DNA of 64,000 nt from Atkinsonella hypoxylon (Eukaryota > Ascomycota > Sordariomycetes > Hypocreales > Clavicipitaceae). The notes below the pieces were generated by a model. That model saw nothing but the letters and a program-made list of their open reading frames with translations, made no database searches and was not told where the DNA came from. The translations under genes and the position numbers were made by a program. The stretch covers positions 124,001-188,000 of the forward strand of contig JFHB01000026.1 in the NCBI GenBank assembly GCA_000729835.1, written 5' to 3'. Position 1 is the first letter of the stretch; each line of letters starts with the position of its first letter. Below are positions 34,581 to 45,222 of the stretch, one piece after another.

Positions 34581-35997
34581 CTAGTCGAGGCCTTGCGGGG
34601 AGTAGGTACCCTTGCCAAAGCGAGACTGTGTGGAAATGCAAGTGATGCCTGGTAGCTACCTAGCTATTGATTTTGATAACTTGGCTGCCGGCAATTACGG
34701 TGGAGTTGATGGGGATGCATGCAGCAAGCCATCTTTTGACAAGCATTAAGTTTCCCATTTTGGCACCCTTCCACGATCCCCCTTGCTGGGAACGGGGAGC
34801 CAGAAATACAGCGCCTTCGGCAGACGTACGGAGGTGTATATAGACAGACGGACTGGATTATATCGGAAGATGCCGATAAACAGTGCTCCAACTCCAGTAC
34901 AACCTATGTAAGGTCCTGTTCAGTACCGTCTAGCCCGAAGAGTCATGGGCAGACGATGCATGTAGGGTCCGTAGCTGAAGTCTACGGTAAGAAATTCGAC
35001 ATTCTGGTATGGATACTTTCTGATAATGGGCATGCCAAGCATAAGTGCAATGTTCCGACCCAAGGGTCCAGTGGAGATGCAGGCGAGGCCATGGAAGATC
35101 CGCGGTATCGCACGTACAAGTGTTGCAATCGTCAATGTACCGGACAACATCGGGCACAACTTGTTGTCACGCGCAAAGAGAAACACCGCCGGCTGACCCG
35201 GTCTTGACCTCCGATGGCGGGAGCTAGACAGCCAATGACGTATGCAATAGGCTTAGCAGATGCCGAGAAATACAAATAATGAGACCTGGGACAAGATCGA
35301 CGGGCTGCGAGGGACGATGGAAGAGAATGCATGCCATTGGACACAATACCTGCAGATCAAGACTACTACGAGAGCCATGATGAAGTTTGACCTCGATTTC
35401 CTCGTTTGCAACGAAATCAGCGCCGCTGACTTCAATGGCCATGTGTTCGTGCAGCATCATGCGTGCCCGATAATGAGCTGTGCCAGCCACGGAAGGAGGA
35501 AAACCCTTAATTTATCAAGTGACGAGATTATTGTTACGAAAGTAAGTACAGATGATGTTGAGAAAGGCTTGCATCTGACGCAGCGAGCGATTGAAACGCT
35601 ATGCATAAGGAGATGTCATGCACGCATGTCACCTGTCAAGTCGAGCTCCGGGGGCATCAGCATTCGTTATGGCACGAATTATTCGTGAATTCTCAGCTCA
35701 TTCGACGAGATCGAGCACGTATGTGTTCCCAATCGAATCGCGCCCCAAAGTCTCCGTCATCATTCAACGTCTCAGCGCGCTCTTACTCAACAATCGACTT
35801 GAGCATGCGTTGCGGGACCAGCGCGTGCATGATGCAATACCACATCCATTGCTCAAATGTAGCTCATCTGCTAGGTAGGCACCTTCAAAGAACCAAGAAG
35901 TGAAAGGCTCCTATGCTTCCCTTGTTCCATCATTTCAATTACCGTGATCAGGTCAGCAACGCCTATTGAGACTCGCGACAGTCCAGATGATGGTTAT

Positions 35998-37063
35998 TCA
36001 GGTAAATACCTGGGCTTGCTTCTGCAGCGCCAGAAACGTTTCTTTATCATGACCAGGAATGACTTGCCCTTTTGTGATTCTTTCCAGATGCTTTAGTCGT
36101 TGCGTACTTCTGAACCAGGCTGGATGATCCCTAGCTAGCCAGCCTTGGGGTATCCCATCTCTCCACTAAAGCGCATGTGAGCAGGACTCTCTGTCAGACG
36201 CATGGGGGAAGTCATGACAATACCAGAGGCTAGAAGGCGCAACTTACATTCTCAATTACATGACAGTGATCGCTGATGAAGAAGAAGGTTCCAGTATTGA
36301 TCATGTTGATTTGCATACCGATAAGTCCGTCTGTATGCCCAGGAAGATGATGGAGCGTGATGCCTTGGCAGAAATCGAAATCTTGGCTATCGAACGTTTT
36401 CCAGTTTCTGAGACAAACTTTTAGCACAGGCAAGGACACACAACCATAAATCACAATCGGGTATGGGGCAGTAACTTGCAGTCCTAGCTTAAGATAGGTC
36501 TCGAGATAGGCGCCCACGTCCGCTCCAGTCGCAACCGACCAGAGCGCAGATCTCAGCTCTTTATCGTGAACCCATATTTCGACGTCCGTTCGGTCAAAGA
36601 ACGCTTCAAGACCCCCGGCGTGATCGAGGTGTAAGTGGCCCAGGATGATTTTCTTGACGTCGTCAATTCTGTGCCCGGTCGCTTCGATGGCGGCATCTAG
36701 CTCGTGCTGCGGCTCGTATCGGATGCGGGCGAACACGTCTGACAGAGCTGGCCCCCATACAGATGGATATTCTTTCCCGCAGCCAGTCTCCCATAATATG
36801 AGCCCTTCGATAGGATGGTCAATCAGGATGCAGTACATGGGGAGCTCACGCCGCTTGTTGACGCGCGAGCAGTCCTCGGTGCTCTTCAAGCTTGTATTCC
36901 CCCCGCGGACAACGAAGCCTTCGTCGCACTCAAGCCAGCCCACCTCGAGAACATGAAACGTTGTGCCTGGGGGACAAATATTGCAAACATAGCTTGGAAT
37001 AGCGCCCCGGTTGATCTGATCTTGTATAGCAGAGGTAGAGGAAATATCCGTCGCGAATACCAT
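35998..37063 (-). CDS. Metallo-beta-lactamase-fold hydrolase, N-acyl homoserine lactonase type
   Basis: Exons are 37063-36480, 36407-36248 and 36165-35998, giving 303 aa. Intron 1 is best read as GC..AG (donor GCAAGT at 36479, acceptor CTCAG): it restores LGLNWKTFDSQDFDF, which I recall from this family. It is 72 nt without an in-frame stop, so an unspliced message would insert 24 residues. Intron 2 is GTAAGT..TTTAG and yields VIENWRDGIPQGWLARDHP. The zinc-binding motif HLHLDHAGG lies at about 143-151; further metal ligands are in HLPGHTDG, ISDHCHV and VIPGHD. This pattern matches AttM/AiiA-type lactonases, which open the lactone ring of bacterial quorum-sensing signals; other lactone substrates are possible. 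There is no signal peptide. The frame opens upstream with GTG (37093), but ATG 37063 is the first ATG. Confidence 0.85.
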
Positions 37064-37749
37064 GTCGTAGGCTGGTTTGATTGCTAGCTTCACTTCAGTC
37101 TCGAGATTTCAGCAACATGCGACGACAGTTGGATCTGTGAATATATCGGGAGCAGAGCTGGAGCTGGATGATGCTCGGAAGCACCTTAGACGAATCCGAT
37201 GAGTAAATCAACGTGCGGAGTGCGTGATTATATTGCCGAACGCTGTACTGCCTGTCCCGCGATGCTATGTGGCTTGATTCTTTCGAAAAGTACCAGCAAG
37301 GAGTGTGTTACCTGATGCTTACTTACCTCTGCGCCAAAAGCCCGTCATGTTAATGTTCTGGTCCTATGAGGCGTGTCGTGAAAATCATGACGTAATACCC
37401 TCGTTATATATGCCAAGATATGCAAGCGATACATAGCTGAGAGATTCCGTCGCTGCTAATTTCTTCAGGGAACGTAAGTTGTAAGGCTCTATATAATAAA
37501 CAGCAGCTTACTAGCTAGAACACACTACGGAATTACTACTCTTATTGTCTTGTGTCGCTAAGAATATTAATGATAATTAAAGGCCGCTGTTGTGGCCGGA
37601 AAGTAGCCCAAATGTGGGTACCCGACGTTAGGGGCATGGCAGTTAACTGATGTCGCGATGTGGCCACGCCACACTAAATGTCATGACACACACTGTGTGA
37701 ATATTTCTCGGCCTCAGATCCAACCAATCATCTCTATCCATCCCCGACC
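37064..37749. other. Divergent promoter region, lactonase / bZIP
   Basis: This lies between the minus-strand lactonase and the leader of the plus-strand bZIP gene. A TACGGAAT motif is at 37526. No coding segment is supported. Confidence 0.45.
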
Positions 37750-37782
37750 ATGTTTCTTTCTTTCATCGGTGCAATCGCTTAA
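37750..37782 (+). promoter_or_regulatory. Possible upstream ORF in the bZIP leader
   Basis: An ATG followed by ten codons (MFLSFIGAIA) and TAA lies about 230 bp before the bZIP ATG. A possible leader-intron donor (GTGAGT) follows at 37846. Upstream ORFs control translation of GCN4/CPC1-type bZIP factors; whether this one is in the mature transcript is unknown. Confidence 0.35.
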
Positions 37783-38012
37783 ATAACTAGGCTCCCCGGC
37801 TCTCTCACGTCCAACGTCCATTTCTTCCCGTCAACCTCAGGACTGGTGAGTGCCTCGCGTCCTGTCTCTCACCAAGACACCTTCTCGTGACTTACCGCTC
37901 TTCCTGCGCCTCACTTCCACGAGCGTATCCTACTCTCGGAAACAAACTCCTACAAGTCCTTTCAAGTCCCCAACCTCTCCGGGGATAAGGAGAGGTCTCC
38001 TAGCGTGAGCTC

Positions 38013-39181
38013 ATGGACGCCTCCAACGCCGCAACCATTACTGTCGGTCGCCAGATCAAGAGCTTCTACCAGCCGCAGCAACGAAAGATTCCAAGACCTC
38101 CTTGGTAATCATGCGGAGCCGTGGTGCCCTACGACCGAGACTTATCATCATCTCAGTGACTCTCAACCTCTTTCTGCTGTGTCAACGTCCTGCATTACAA
38201 ACAATCTTTTCCTGGTTAACCACTCACCTGACATTTCCTCCTCTTGGCCCTCGCCTCTTGAAGACTTCGCCACCTTCGATCTACCACACGGCCAACTGCC
38301 TCCTACCTCTGTCGCAACCTCTCTGTCGGCTTCCCCAGACTGGTCCTTTGGGCTTTCATTGTTCCCTGAGGAGTTTCAAGATCCAGACCAGCTAGCTTCC
38401 GATATCCTGAAGCATAATTGCTTGGATCTCCTCGACCCTTCGTCTACCTCTGTCACCCAGGCTTTGCCTAGTCTTGATGGGCTGTACATGACGTTCATGG
38501 GACTCTTTGAGGGTGTTGACCGTGGACATGATTTCGGTCATAATGGTACGTATATGCCTATCAGCGCCCCATGTGTTATGCGATTACCGCCTCTTCATGG
38601 CATGGTTCGCTAAATTGAGGACAGAAGGTCCTAGTCGCTTGAAATCGCACCATGGTTGTGACATTCTCGGCCAGAGAAACCAGAACTTTTTGAGTTCTGG
38701 AATCCAAGTCCCTCCTAATCCACAGGCCACAACCCTCTCTTTGCACGGCACGGCAGCAGCACTTTCTCATGATAAGACCACCACAAACGCCGCCAAGCCT
38801 GCCTGTTTACCTATTTCATCAGTATCATCAACGACATCTAGATCATCAGCAAAAGCGCCCTATACCACAAGACAAAGTCTCTCTTGTCAAACAGAAGCTC
38901 AGGATTCAATAGATAGCGACGACGTTACCGGCTCCAAACGCAAGCGTTCGAACTCGTCTCCGGCAGATCTGGATCCTGACAGTGAGGATGCACAAGCTGC
39001 TGTTAAGCGCCAGAGGAATACCATGGCCGCCCGCAAGTATCGCCAGAAGCGTCTGGACCGTATCTCTGACCTTGAACATGCCCTTGGTGAAGTCACGAGT
39101 GAGCGGGATGAGCTGAAATTACAACTAGCAAGGCGTGAAGCAGAGGTAGAGGCTCTCCGGGAAATGCTTGCCAAAAAATGA
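38013..39181 (+). CDS. bZIP transcription factor with C-terminal GCN4-like zipper
   Basis: Exons are 38013-38104, 38157-38545 and 38625-39181, giving 345 aa. The second intron (GTACGT..GGACAG) is well supported. The first (GTAATC..CTCAG, 52 nt) is inferred because it links the only good ATG (MDASNAATITVGRQIKSFY) in frame to the rest. The N-terminal two-thirds is Ser/Thr/Pro-rich with acidic hydrophobic patches (SPLEDFATFDL, PEEFQDPDQLASDIL), typical of activation regions. A linker rich in Ser leads to a C-terminal bZIP: basic region at about 288-303 (KRQRNTMAARKYRQKR, with the N-x7-R signature) and a leucine zipper to about 340. The position at the extreme C-terminus is as in Gcn4/CPC-1, but the basic region differs enough that orthology is not claimed. 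It acts in the nucleus as a dimer. Confidence 0.87.
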
Positions 39182-40472
39182 AGCGGATGATCGATGTGCA
39201 TTGTGAGCTTTGATGGTTTATGCTGGCATGAAAGATGGGGAACAATTCGAACATACCATAGAGAGCAGGGTCGTCAAGTTGTTGCGAGATTTTGTCTATA
39301 CGGTTATGTAGACTTGTGATTAGCGATTCGTCCTTGGCTTTATTTTAATATTGTGAAACAAGTACAGCTGAGAATTCGGTCCTCGCTCTGTGTCTCTTGG
39401 CAAGTGCACATCTTATGCTCAAGTAATTCCCGCTCAGACGATGTCGTTCTCTTCCTTTGACAGCGAAATGATTCATATTTCTTTCTTTCATCGACTTTGG
39501 CTTCTGTCATCACTGCAGTTTACTACTGTGGCTGAACAGCTTAATGTCCTGTCCGTCCCGCACGCCAATCAACGACTCTTTATGAAATCGATACTGGATA
39601 GTTTCTGTAATTAAGTTGGGTCACTTACACGGCAAAATCGACCAAGCTTGGTCAATGAATTGATGTGTCCAAAAGTTTATTAAGATTCTCTTGCCGGCTA
39701 TATCGAAAAAGAGTTGCAGTAACCAAAAGTTTCCAAGCGTTTAAATACATTATCCTGACCACTCTCGCTTGTTCTTCCATCCGAGCCCGTCACGTCCGTG
39801 AACGAGTTGATCTTACAAATTCTTCAGGTTTCTTCTAGGGTTCTCGGATTCTCGGGGTGTCTTCAGACCGTATTTGGAGGTCTCTGATCAATTATGAATC
39901 ATAGTGACTTGGATGGTGAGATAGTCACAGTGGTCTACGTATACTACTAGATTGGCCTTGAATTCTTGAATTTGATCGTGCTGGTGCGGATGATGGGAAT
40001 CCCATATGCGTGACAGCGAACAAAATACTTCAATTTCTCAACCATGTTCAAGTCACGTAATTTGCTCTGCCGCTTAAGTCGGGGTTTTCGACGGTGGGTT
40101 GAAGTCATTATATTATCTACTATTGAAACTCTGAAAGCTGAAATTGCCTATGTTTTCTACAGAATTCGGACTTCATGGCGTCTTTGTCCTAGTCACTTAC
40201 GTTCTACAACAGACTGTACTGTGCAATACGTACTGTGTGGATCTCCACCCGCTCCATTCGAGTGACTCAGAATGAGTCATTCTTACTCACCCCGCATCCA
40301 AGGGCGCCAGGGGGTCAGGGCAAGGGTAATTGACCAATCACGAGATGTGCTCAACCAAAATGGACCGAGGACATGCAGCTGCACGTCAGCTTATTCTTGT
40401 GTTTAGTCAGGGGGCATCAAATTGGATTTTGTATGGTAATAGAATGAGCGTATCTGGGAGAGGTCAACATGT
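39182..40472. other. Convergent intergenic region, bZIP / CHL1
   Basis: This holds the 3' ends of two converging genes. ORFs are short and unrecognisable. No repeats or RNA genes were noticed. Confidence 0.45.
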
Positions 40473-43326
40473 TCATGGCTCTTGACGCTTATCTCTAAAG
40501 AATGGTCCTAGCGTTCCCATCAACCCCCCGAGCGTGTTATTGCTGCTCGTTTCGCCCATGCCGTCACGAATCCAACCGGGTAGCTTGTCTCGTATCCGAT
40601 CAGTACCATACCTCCTGTCCACGAGAACAATTGCCGCATAATCCCCCCTATGGCGAATAGCCCGCCCGATGCTCTGGTTCACGGCCCGCATGCATGCAGT
40701 TTCGTAGAAATCTCTAGCCGCTTGTTTTGCCCGCGCTGTAGCTTCCACCTCAGACATATTTGAGCCGTCCGTGCCTCTCAAATTCGCAAGCGTGGTTGTC
40801 TCAATATATTCCATCTTTGCCTTCCATTCTGGTGAGGCAATATTTGGATACGGCAGTCCCACCACCATGACACATCGGCCGAGCCGGTCTGAGAAGTTGA
40901 TTCCTTCTGACATCTTGCCGCCAACCACGCTGAGCAGTAGTGCCCCGCCTTGCCCTTTCGCTGATGCGGTACTTGTGGCGAGTTGTGGACCGCCGAGAAT
41001 GGCTTGTGAGTACTCTTGGAGGATTTCGTCGCTTGAGCCACCTTTTGTTTCTCGAAATATCTTCTTTCGAGATTGTAAGCGGTCCCAAAGGTTCGGTTGC
41101 CCCTTTATGTTAGATGATCGGCTCCATGCCGCGACAACCTCATCGAGATATCCGTAGCTAGGGAAGAAAACCACCATACCATCCGGTACAATGGAACAGG
41201 CATTTAGTATCGCTAGCCCCAGCTCTCTTATCATTTCTTGGTCCCCTCGACGCTGAAAGCTGAATTCGAATGTGGTCCCGCCGGCGCGAGTGCCTGCCAG
41301 AGTCCAAACACACAGGTTTTGCCGAGGTATAACGTGTCCACAACTGAGAGTCGTGATCATGGTCTCCTTCAACCCGGGGAACAGGTGGTTTTTGTAGTCG
41401 TCGAAAGGCGACATCGTGCCGCCCGCTAAGATCACGGCTCTAGCACTTGATATAATTGACGAGAAGGCGTGTGTTGGCGACAGGAGCAGATAAGATAGCT
41501 GGATATCAGACGGCGACCCTCCCATCTTTTGGTGGAATATTCGTCCCTCAGAGCTTGGGTTTGTGAGAGCGATGAGGAACGAAACCAATGTGTGCAAAAT
41601 TGGTGAGCTGGATTTGGCCATACTTGTTTGACTTAAGTCGCTTTGGCTATCTATGTGTGCTGCGTAGCTCTCGATTTTGTAAGCAAGCTTGGACTCTTGG
41701 ATGTATTGGATGAGTTCGAACATGTTAATTTGATCGATCCCCTTTGACCGAGTCAGATCGTTTGCGTCCACAATTCCGTGCTCTTCCTGTTGAAGAATAT
41801 TAGTGTCTGAGGGCGAGGCATGCGTTCGAAAGCGTAATTTACCTTCAACTTTTGCGCATGTTCCATCCATTCACTGAGTCCGTCGATAACTCGTCCGACT
41901 CGTCCGACATTCGCCCGATTCGCACCCTTGAGCTTCTTTCCAAACTTCTTCACATAAATTCCCAGCATTGAACGGCCCCTTCGTAATTCACTGAGTTTGA
42001 TATTTGCAGCATGGACATTAGCAATAGCATCCATAATATTGTGTGCTTCATCAATGATGACAACATTTCCCCCTAACTTTATACCGAGTGCGTCCCGAGC
42101 ACTTTTCTGCAGAAGTAGCGGGTACGGAAGGGTGACAATTTCCGCACCTGGAAGGGCAGAGCGTGACGCGTAATAGGGACAAATGGATAAAGACTTGCCC
42201 AGTCGATGCAAATCCTCGATGTCAGGTATGGTTGCTAACGCCGTATCGCGGAACTGATGTAATTCGGTGAGCAGCTCCTCTCTGGGCACAAAGGTGCACT
42301 TGGCGGACTTCGACTGCTGAAGCTCAGAACATCGATCGTTGATTGCTTGCACAGTACTCAGTCGTGCGACGGATGGATTGATGCAGAGTCGTTGACGAGA
42401 GGATAAAGGAAGTGATTTCACTGGTTCTTTGGCGGAGTCGTTTCCACCCGCGACGGATTTTGGTAGAGAAGCAGGGAAAACTGGGCGCCGCAACTCGCTT
42501 ATGAACTGGGATAACTGCGAGTGCGTTCTTGACGTGTAATAAATCTACAGATGTCACTGGAAGAATCCGTGAACGGGAGTAATCTTTTCGCACCTTGATC
42601 TCTTCTTCTGGGATGTCCTCGACTTCCTGTTTCTTGGAAGGACCTCCGAGGCCAAGACATTCTAATATCTCACGCGATTCTTCGCTGAGTCCGGAGAGAG
42701 CATCACGAGGACCAGCTTCTCGGCCTTCCCAATCATCTAGCAACCATTGAGCCTCATCACCTTCTCCATCTCTGCGATCACCTGAACCTGCAGGCGCTTC
42801 TAGTCGGCGTCGTTTCCGCACACGATCCTCAAGGGCCTTTTCTTTCAATCTGACGACCTCGAGCCTCTTCTCTCTTTCTTCCCAACGCTGGACTAGCTCA
42901 TCGCGCTTGCGTTTGAGAAGCTGATCTATGAGCCACGTTGGTTCATCCTTGAAAGAGTCTCCTGCTTTTTGGAGCGAGGCCTCGAGTTGGGTTGATTTGT
43001 GGCTTCGAAGCCAAGTGAGTGATGCACATATAAGAGAAAGAGATTTGCCCTTTACAATTCATAAGTCAGTCTGCACGACTATGTATGACACGAACATGTC
43101 TTCGTCGTAGGTCACAAAAAATATATACAAATAGAAGTAAAAAATGATTGTGACTTACAGTCCCTGTCGGGCTCTCCAGTATGCCGACTCGGCCTTCGCC
43201 TTTCTCCAATATGCCATATACCGTTCTCATAAGCTGCTCTTGAACATTGTACGGTGTAAAGGGGTGGTTAAAATCGAGGTTTCGCAAACGACAAGTTATA
43301 TCATTTGCATCAATATCAGAAGCCAT
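40473..43326 (-). CDS. CHL1: ATP-dependent DNA helicase CHL1 (DDX11/FANCJ-like, Fe-S)
   Basis: Exons are 43326-43159, 43049-42594, 42544-41843 and 41786-40473, giving 879 aa, near the usual size. All introns are GT..AG, phase 0. Walker A (ESPTGTGKS, residues 51-59) is split by intron 1. Motif Ia reads IYYTSRTHSQLSQF after intron 2. The four Fe-S cysteines typical of Rad3-family helicases are at about 262, 280, 291 and 330. The DEAH box is at 373-376 (VVIIDEAHN). Later motifs include ILAGGTMSPFDDY, GGKMSEGINFSD and QSIGRAIRHRGDYA. A charged insert (about 90-190) lies between Walker A and motif Ia, as in CHL1 proteins. CHL1 unwinds DNA 5' to 3' and helps establish sister-chromatid cohesion at replication forks. 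It is divergently paired with RPL28, with 334 bp between start codons. Confidence 0.95.
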
Positions 43327-43660
43327 CTTGCACGCATCTTCACTGGATGATAGTGGGTCATCTCTGTGTGTCGCGCTGGAAGCGGCTGAATGCCCGGGTT
43401 GTCACGAGGCACCACACTTGATCTCCACTGAGCGGCTTCATGATTGTAGGTCACCTGACTAGAATCTGAAGGGCCCACCTTACATCCGCAAGTCCACCCA
43501 CACACGCTTAAGCACTCCAAATTGCTTAGGGCTGGTCTGCCCTCTTTGCTAAGTATTTTCCGGCTTCCGTACCAGCCCACCCAAATCAGTAGGCGCAAAA
43601 TCACCGCTTCCAGTCTTCGACGCAACATACCGGAAAAGCGACAACACCACAACCGTCGCC
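43327..43660. promoter_or_regulatory. Bidirectional promoter CHL1 / RPL28
   Basis: 334 bp separate the ATG codons of two divergent genes. No repeats; specific elements could not be assigned by eye. Confidence 0.6.
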
Positions 43661-44525
43661 ATGCCTACCCGAACCTCGAAGACCCGCAAGCTGTACGTGA
43701 TTTGATACAATTCCACAAACGAGAGCATTATTGGCGATTTTGAAAGAATTAAGCATGGCTGTTCCTGGCACTTCAATTGTCCGATGAATGTCATGGTCTA
43801 GAACTAGAAAGCAGGAATTTCGAAAAGTACCTGGAGTTGAGGCTAACGTGTTCTCTTTCATTCGAACAGTCGCGGCCACGTCTCTCACGGCCACGGTCGT
43901 GTTGGCAAGCACCGCAAGCACCCCGGTGGTCGTGGTTTGGCCGGTGGTCAGCACCACCACCGTACCAACATGGACAAGGTTCGAGTGATCCTGAAACAGA
44001 GTGATTTCACAGACAAGAGCAAGACAGTTCAATGGCTGACAAAACTCAAAACAGTACCATCCTGGTTACTTTGGTAAGGTTGGTATGCGATACTTCCACA
44101 AGCAGCAGAACCACTTCTGGAAGCCTGTCATCAACCTAGACAAGGTAAATTCTTTCCCCGTTCGCGACACATTTCAGAATTCTTCATGTCGTTTGGTAGA
44201 CATGATTTGCGAGGATACGTTTATCATGACCCACGTTCATTTACCCTTCTTGATACGCGAAGAACGCACTGTTCTATCAAGAATTGAACCTAATGTTATT
44301 CTTTAGCTGTGGACTCTCGTCCCCACCGAGACTCGCGACGCCTACATTTCTGGCTCCAAGAAGAACACCGTCCCCGTTCTCGACCTCCTCCCCCTCGGTT
44401 ACTCCAAGGTCCTCGGCAAGGGCCGTCTCCCTGAGATCCCCCTCGTTGTCCGCGCAAGATGGGTCAGCAAGCTGGCTGAGAAAAAGATAACGGAGGCTGG
44501 TGGCGTTGTTGAGCTGGTTGCATAA
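43661..44525 (+). CDS. RPL28: 60S ribosomal protein L28 (uL15 / L27a)
   Basis: Exons are 43661-43692, 43870-43978, 44055-44144 and 44307-44525, giving 149 aa, exactly the size of yeast Rpl28. The sequence starts [20 protein letters not shown], followed by the Gly/His-rich [20 protein letters not shown] segment and [13 protein letters not shown]. It ends GGVVELVA. All splice sites are GT..AG and the exon joins restore the family sequence without gaps. Introns interrupt codon 11 and lie before YHPGY and before LWTLV, the usual intron-rich layout of fungal ribosomal protein genes. It is a structural component of the large ribosomal subunit near the peptidyl-transferase region. It is divergent from CHL1. 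Confidence 0.97.
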
Positions 44526-45222
44526 ATATAAACTCAGAAAATAAATGCTTTATCGAGGGTTTATAAAAGCTTCTTTCGCCATGTTCTCTTCTTGAAAAAG
44601 GGATAAAAACTTGATATGCTTACGGGAGTCGGGATGGGCGTCAGAATAATATCCTTGATGAGATATTGGAAGGAAAGTCCATATTTTCTGTTTTCTTCAC
44701 GAGACATGGTTTGCCCAAGGTAGACACATGGAGACGGGACCTAGGGTCGGATTTTCCGTTTCGAAGCATTGCATTAGGGAACTCTCGATATGGAGTTTTG
44801 ACGAATAAAACCATGGGTCTTTTTGCTTATGCATGCTACGCGTCGGGACTATATACGAGAGACTTGACGTGAGTGATATCGGCCAGCAAGCATGATTTGA
44901 TGTGCACTTATTGTACCGACATAATTTTCATAGCCGGCTTCAGTATGCGACGAAACGAGACATGTTGTCAGCAGTGTTGTCTACTTGTTATGAGGATATG
45001 TATAGTGATGTGCAAGCGCTGTCAAGCTATCCCAACGAGTAAATAGTGATAATGACACATGTTTATTACCCGCTTTGCCATAGATGGCTTCGAAGAACTC
45101 CCGAAAACGCTCCGAATATGCTCCAATCTATATACCATGTCCTCCCTAAGGACCCTATCATGTGAATAGAATTTGGTATCAAGTAATACAACATAAAAAC
45201 TCCAACCAGTGCAAACCTTGTG
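44526..45222. other. Convergent intergenic region, RPL28 / CDC7
   Basis: 3' ends of two converging genes. No gene or repeat is supported. Confidence 0.5.

Larger units (their letters stand above)
32967..35997. other. 3-kb region of gene remnants and repeat relics
   Basis: No intact gene is supported. It holds a multi-frame remnant (33296-33786), an AT-rich block (33950-34115) and a CA microsatellite (34564). On the minus strand, 34920-35490 shows overlapping frames with hydrophobic stretches (VFLFARDNKLCPMLSGTL; LISLQTRKSRSNFIMALVVV). These could be a decayed membrane-protein gene, but no frame is long enough to call. A plus-strand ORF of 142 codons from the ATG at 35260 has no recognisable motif. 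Confidence 0.35.

Noticed and set aside
34920..35490. Membrane-protein gene on the minus strand
   Set aside because: Hydrophobic stretches occur in different frames with no consistent exon set; no family recognised.
36230..37093. Reading the lactonase as a single uninterrupted 287-aa ORF
   Set aside because: It ends in SCAF where the family continues, while GTAAGT..TTTAG adds a matching C-terminus with PGHD; it also starts with GTG and keeps a foreign hydrophobic insert.
38005..38613. Single-exon 202-aa protein at the bZIP locus
   Set aside because: Its start is GTG, not ATG, and it stops before the bZIP; splicing restores one 345-aa protein.
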